Positions 14,128 through 17,593 of a DNA stretch of 17,593 nt are shown here, one piece after another. The position numbers and the translations under genes were made by a program. The stretch lies in assembly GCA_903930805.1 (NCBI GenBank), contig CAIYZZ010000480.1:1-17593 (forward strand), written 5' to 3'. A model generated the notes under the pieces. The model saw only the letters and a list, made by a program, of their open reading frames with translations. It did not search any database and had not been told where the DNA came from. Numbering within the stretch: the first letter of the stretch is position 1; every line of letters starts with the position of its first letter. Source of the stretch: an uncultured Rhodocyclaceae bacterium. GTDB taxonomy: Bacteria; Pseudomonadota; Gammaproteobacteria; Burkholderiales; Rhodocyclaceae.

Positions 14128-14393
14128 CAAATCGGTGACCAGTCGTTGTTCATGTACCCATTCTTTGATAGCTTGAAAATTGATGCCTTCCGTGTCTCCG
14201 AGCCCCAGTAAAGGACAACCATAAAACTGTCAGCTTTCAAAGAGTGAAAGTGCGGACATTTCATTGGTTACATACGGAACATCTACAAGTATTACGTTGC
14301 CTTCAAGTTGCAACTTGAAACACTTGAAGATCGCCGGCGTGCGCTCGATGATGTGAAATCAAGCGGACTCAAGCTACCAGTTTTTGTATTACT
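14128..14393. other. Intergenic region between convergent nhaA and the efflux operon
   Basis: These 266 bp hold no supported gene and no clear terminator for either side. They contain an 18-bp perfect palindrome (14302-14319) and a TAAAGGACAA word (14209-14218) related to the repeat near 10459-10580. A plus-strand open stretch running into the efflux gene is considered accidental. Confidence 0.5.
14302..14319. repeat. 18-bp perfect palindrome
   Basis: TTCAAGTTG (14302-14310) is followed without a spacer by its exact reverse complement CAACTTGAA (14311-14319). Such uninterrupted palindromes are typical of dimeric repressor sites. It sits between the 3' ends of two convergent units, 75 nt past the outer-membrane factor stop, where an operator is not expected. 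Confidence 0.6.
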
Positions 14394-15824
14394 TCATTCG
14401 ATAGCCGCCGACTGGCCTGCATTGGCCGGCAATTCCCAGCCACCGCCGAGCGCCAGATATACATTGCAAAGTGCGACGCGACGTCCCAACAAGGTTTGCG
14501 TCTGGTCGGTTTCGGCAGCAAAGAGTTGGCGTTGCGCATCGAGCACTTCAAGAAAGCTGGTCGTACCCGCTCGGTAACGCAGGTCGGCAAGGCGCAAGGC
14601 TTCACGCGCTGCGTCCACACGACGAATCTGTGCCTGCAGTACCTCACCACTGCTTTGGTATGTATTGAGTGCATCGGCAACTTCGGCAATCCCAGCGAGC
14701 ACCGTCTTGCGATAGCCGATCAACGCTTGATCGAGTCGCGCCAGCGCAGCGTCACGATTGAATACGAGCAAACCTCCGGCGAATAGCGGCTGCACGACAT
14801 TTAGGCCAAGCGATGCAACCGACGCCGCAGAGCCGTTGAGTATCGCTGCGGCGCTGGTGCTGAGTCCGCCAAACAGACCCGTCAGCGCGATGGTCGGAAA
14901 GAAACGGGCCTTGGCTTCGCCGACGCGGGCATTGGCTGAGATCAACTGTTGCTCAGCGGCGCGAATATCGGGCCGGCGTTCCAGCAGGCTGCTAGGCAGT
15001 CCGGCGGGAATGCTGGTCGGCAAATCCAGAGTCGGCGGCGTGGAAAAATGAATTGCGCCGGGTTGGCGACCGAGCAGAATCGATAGTGCATTTTCCGATG
15101 CGGCGATCTGCTGGCGCAGTGTCGGCAGGCGTGCCTCGGTGATCGCCAGCGTCACTTCCTGCTGGCGTACTTCGGCTGTCGATGCAATTCCAGCGGAGGA
15201 CAGTCGATTGATCAGGCGCAACGCCTCGCTCTGGTTCTTCGCGGTGCGCTCGGTCACGCCATAGGACTCTCGATCAGCCGCGAGTTGATAGTAAAGATGG
15301 GCGACGTTGGCGATAAGCGAGGCCACCACGCCACGCCGCGCTTCCTCGCGCGCCATCATGTCGGCACGCGCGGCTTCGGTGGAGCGGCGCAGGCGCCCCC
15401 AGAGGTCCACCTCCCAACTGATCGTTGCGCCCCCGGTGTAGGTCGACTGAAGGCGCTCGCCAGGCGGGCGCACAGTCGGCGCCGTATTGAATGCCAGGTT
15501 GACGGCCGGAAGCATTCCAGCACGGGTCACCCCGGCAACAGCTTCAGCTTCGCGCACGCGGGCGGCTGCGATCAGCAGGTCAGGCGAAGTGCTCAGCGCT
15601 TCCTCGATCAGCGCCTGCAGCGATGCGTCGGTGAACACCATGCGCCAGTTAAGGTCGGCGAAGGACTTATCGATGGGTGCCGTTGCGAGCGTGCGATAGC
15701 TCTCGGGCACGGTCTGGGCTGGTCGCTCGTAGTCGGGCCCGACAGCGCAACCGCCACTTAGCACGGCGAAGGCGCTGGTCAGCGCCAGCGCAAGAATGCG
15801 CTGCCTATTCGTGATCGGCTTCAT
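14394..15824 (-). CDS. RND efflux outer-membrane factor lipoprotein (OprM/NodT family)
   Basis: This 476-residue protein has a lipoprotein signal peptide: basic start, hydrophobic core and lipobox SGGC with Cys26, followed by AVGPDYERP, a hallmark of the NodT/OprM family. Two outer-membrane efflux domains follow, with repeated helical segments and the typical PDLLIAAARVREAEA (about 80) and RRPDIRAAEQQLISANARVG (about 285) sequences. It forms the trimeric outer-membrane channel through which the pump exports drugs, solvents or other toxic compounds. The ATG at 15824 overlaps the pump stop (ATGA) and has GGAGG 7 nt upstream. It is the last gene of the operon. The substrate cannot be told from sequence. 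Confidence 0.95.
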   Translation of the reverse strand: MKPITNRQRILALALTSAFAVLSGGCAVGPDYERPAQTVPESYRTLATAPIDKSFADLNWRMVFTDASLQALIEEALSTSPDLLIAAARVREAEAVAGVTRAGMLPAVNLAFNTAPTVRPPGERLQSTYTGGATISWEVDLWGRLRRSTEAARADMMAREEARRGVVASLIANVAHLYYQLAADRESYGVTERTAKNQSEALRLINRLSSAGIASTAEVRQQEVTLAITEARLPTLRQQIAASENALSILLGRQPGAIHFSTPPTLDLPTSIPAGLPSSLLERRPDIRAAEQQLISANARVGEAKARFFPTIALTGLFGGLSTSAAAILNGSAASVASLGLNVVQPLFAGGLLVFNRDAALARLDQALIGYRKTVLAGIAEVADALNTYQSSGEVLQAQIRRVDAAREALRLADLRYRAGTTSFLEVLDAQRQLFAAETDQTQTLLGRRVALCNVYLALGGGWELPANAGQSAAIE

Positions 15825-17593
15825 CGGGAAACCTCCGAAGCAGACGATGATGCCTTGCGGCGCGCGACGATATGCTCGACAGCAACGTAAAGGACCGGCA
15901 CCATGAAGATGGCGACGAAAGTCGCGGTAAACATGCCAGAGAAAACCGTGATGCCCATCACGGCCTGTGCGGCGCCGCCAGCGCCTCCCTTGATGATCAT
16001 TGGGATCACGCCGAGCAGAAAGGCCAGCGAGGTCATGATGATCGGGCGCAAACGCAGGCGACCGGCTTCGAGCGCGGCACTGACCGCGTCCTCGCCGGCA
16101 TCGCGTTTCATCTTGGCAAATTCGACAATCAGGATGGCGTTCTTGGCGGCAAGACCGATCAGGAGGATGAGACCGATCTGTGCATAGATGTTGTTGGTCT
16201 GGCCGCTCAACCAGAGTCCGCCCATAGCACCGAAGACGCCAATAGGCACCGCGAACAGCACCGCGAACGGTACTGCCCAGCTTTCATAGAGTGCCGCCAA
16301 GAAAAGAAATACGAACAACATGGCGAGGCCAAATATGTAGGGCGCCTGTCCAGCCGAGGCCTTTTCCTGGAGGCTGATTCCAGACCATTCGTAGCCGTAA
16401 CCACTGGGCAGTGAGGTAGCCGCGACGGCTTCCATCGCCGCCAACGCATCGCCAGAACTATAGCCGGGCGCCGGTTCGCCGCTTACTTCGGCAGTGCGGA
16501 ACAAGTTGTAGCGCTCGATGGTATTCGGCGCGCTGATCGAGACTGGCGACACCAGCGTGGACAGCGGGATCATCTGACCGGAGGTACTGCGAACATGGAA
16601 CATGCCGACGCCGCGAATATCGCTACGAAACTCTGGTTCGGCCTGCATGGTGACTTTGTAGGTACGGCCAAAACGAGAAAAGTCATTGACGTTCGCGCCG
16701 CCGAGAAAAGTCTGCAAGGCCATTGTTATATCGCTGATCGGCACACCGAGTTTCTTCGCCTTCTCGCGGTCGAGTTCAAGCCGGTAGGCCGGCGTACGTG
16801 GATTGAACTTCGAATAGATCTGGCCGAGTTCAGGGCGCTTCTTGGCTTCGGCGATGAAATCGTTGGTGACGCGAGCCAAGTCGGCCGGCGTGCCCCCGCT
16901 GCGGTCCTGCAGCTTGAAGGAGAAGCCGCCGGTCGCACCGAGACCGGGAATCGGTGGCGGATTGAACGCCAGCACCAGCGCTTCGTGCAGCGTGCCTGTG
17001 CCTTTCATAACGCCCATGATGGTGCTGCGCAGGCTCAATTCCGGGGTATTGCGTTCTTCCCAGGGCTTCAACACAGCTACGAACAGCGCGGCGTCGGACT
17101 GGATCGATCCGGTCAAAATGCTGTAGCCGTTGATCACCAGGGTGCGGGCGATTGCGGGTTGTTGGTCCAGCACCTTCTGTACCTCTTCAGTCACCGCAAG
17201 CGTGCGATTGAGCGAGGCAGCATCCGGCATGATCACCGTACCGATGAAGTAACCCTGGTCCTCCGGCGGCACGAAGCCGCCTGGCACTTGTTGCATGATG
17301 GCGACGGCCGAAACGATGAGGGCGCCGAGTACACCGAGACTGACGACCAGACGCTTGATGGCCAGTTGCACGCCGCGTCCGTAACTCGCAGTGACGCGGT
17401 CGAACCAGCGATTGAACACACCGAAAAACCGGCCAAACATCGTAACGGCCTGCTGCGGATCCTTGTGCTTGAGCATTAGTGAGCAAAGCGCCGGCGTCAG
17501 CGAGAGCGCGACGAAAGCCGAGAACAGCGTCGACACGGCCACCGTGACCGCGAACTGCTTGTACATCACGCCAGCCATGCCGCCAAGGAAGGC
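15821..17593 (-). CDS. RND multidrug efflux pump, inner-membrane transporter (AcrB/MexF-like), C-terminal 591 residues
   Basis: The frame is open to the right edge, so the first roughly 450 residues lie outside the window. The visible part starts in the transmembrane helices before SLTPALCSLMLK and contains the second large periplasmic loop (PPEDQGYFIGTVIMPDAASL; NDFSRFGRTYKVTMQAE). The later membrane segments include IGLAAKNAILIVEFAK, whose Lys corresponds to the proton-relay Lys940 of AcrB. The fragment has no internal stop and looks functional. Pumps of this HAE1 type are trimers that capture substrates from the periplasm and inner membrane using the proton gradient. A membrane-fusion protein gene is expected next, to the right of the window. 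It overlaps the outer-membrane factor gene by 4 nt. Confidence 0.95.
   Translation of the reverse strand, partial: AFLGGMAGVMYKQFAVTVAVSTLFSAFVALSLTPALCSLMLKHKDPQQAVTMFGRFFGVFNRWFDRVTASYGRGVQLAIKRLVVSLGVLGALIVSAVAIMQQVPGGFVPPEDQGYFIGTVIMPDAASLNRTLAVTEEVQKVLDQQPAIARTLVINGYSILTGSIQSDAALFVAVLKPWEERNTPELSLRSTIMGVMKGTGTLHEALVLAFNPPPIPGLGATGGFSFKLQDRSGGTPADLARVTNDFIAEAKKRPELGQIYSKFNPRTPAYRLELDREKAKKLGVPISDITMALQTFLGGANVNDFSRFGRTYKVTMQAEPEFRSDIRGVGMFHVRSTSGQMIPLSTLVSPVSISAPNTIERYNLFRTAEVSGEPAPGYSSGDALAAMEAVAATSLPSGYGYEWSGISLQEKASAGQAPYIFGLAMLFVFLFLAALYESWAVPFAVLFAVPIGVFGAMGGLWLSGQTNNIYAQIGLILLIGLAAKNAILIVEFAKMKRDAGEDAVSAALEAGRLRLRPIIMTSLAFLLGVIPMIIKGGAGGAAQAVMGITVFSGMFTATFVAIFMVPVLYVAVEHIVARRKASSSASEVSR

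Noticed and set aside
13512..14138. 208-codon plus-strand frame
   Set aside because: It overlaps nhaA in another frame. nhaA has all family signatures, and this frame has a Cys/His/Arg-rich shadow composition.
14244..14577. Plus-strand frame containing KLQLETLEDRRRALDDVK
   Set aside because: The short stretch looks protein-like but has no start signal and continues into the antisense of the efflux gene; it is probably accidental.
16595..17479. 294-codon plus-strand frame
   Set aside because: It is antisense to the RND pump and has no domain or start signal.

Overview
The window looks like the accessory genome of a GC-rich proteobacterium, most likely a Pseudomonas-like gammaproteobacterium or a betaproteobacterium. 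The basis is the GC-rich codon use, an RND tripartite efflux operon with an OprM/NodT-type lipoprotein, an NhaA antiporter, and small ORFs of the kind carried by proteobacterial integrative elements. The genus is inferred and not proven. No tRNA, rRNA, CRISPR array or intact transposase was found.

Layout. (1) Positions 1-4109 (+) hold a type III restriction-modification operon: the C-terminus of the Mod methyltransferase, a RhuM-family gene, and the Res helicase-nuclease. The genes are almost contiguous, and rhuM and res overlap by ATGA. (2) Positions 4137-5349 (-) hold a complete tyrosine recombinase and, overlapping its end by 17 nt, a 94-residue protein resembling a recombinase core-binding domain without a catalytic domain. 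(3) Positions 5350-7261 are an integrative-element-like segment with little coding. It holds a cluster of three strong inverted repeats (5904-6000) and two small minus-strand genes with near-identical ribosome binding sites; one appears to be cut short by an in-frame TAG. (4) Positions 7262-11324 form a cargo module: a 410-aa HTH/coiled-coil protein (-), diverging from a small RHH-like gene, an AlbA_2/HATPase (Schlafen-like) gene broken by a one-base frameshift, and a GIY-YIG nuclease. A degenerate 54-bp direct repeat flanks the module (7158-7211 and 11338-11391). (5) Positions 11654-12242 are a ParD/ParE toxin-antitoxin pair, followed by an intrinsic terminator and about 500 bp of non-coding DNA with several inverted repeats and a possible promoter. 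(6) Positions 12976-14127 (+) are nhaA. (7) Positions 14394-17593 (-) are an RND efflux operon: the pump (its N-terminal part lies outside the window) and the outer-membrane factor, overlapping by ATGA.

How it fits together. The left two thirds read as a defence/stability island: a restriction system with an extra embedded gene, a recombinase, a nuclease, a Schlafen-like regulator or effector, and an addiction module. The right third carries ion homeostasis and efflux genes. The most notable items are the mod-rhuM-res arrangement with a 29-bp palindrome inside rhuM, the recombinase plus helper pair, the hairpin cluster at 5904-6000, the decayed RHH/AlbA_2/GIY-YIG module between direct repeats, and the repeated CATAAAGGACA element.
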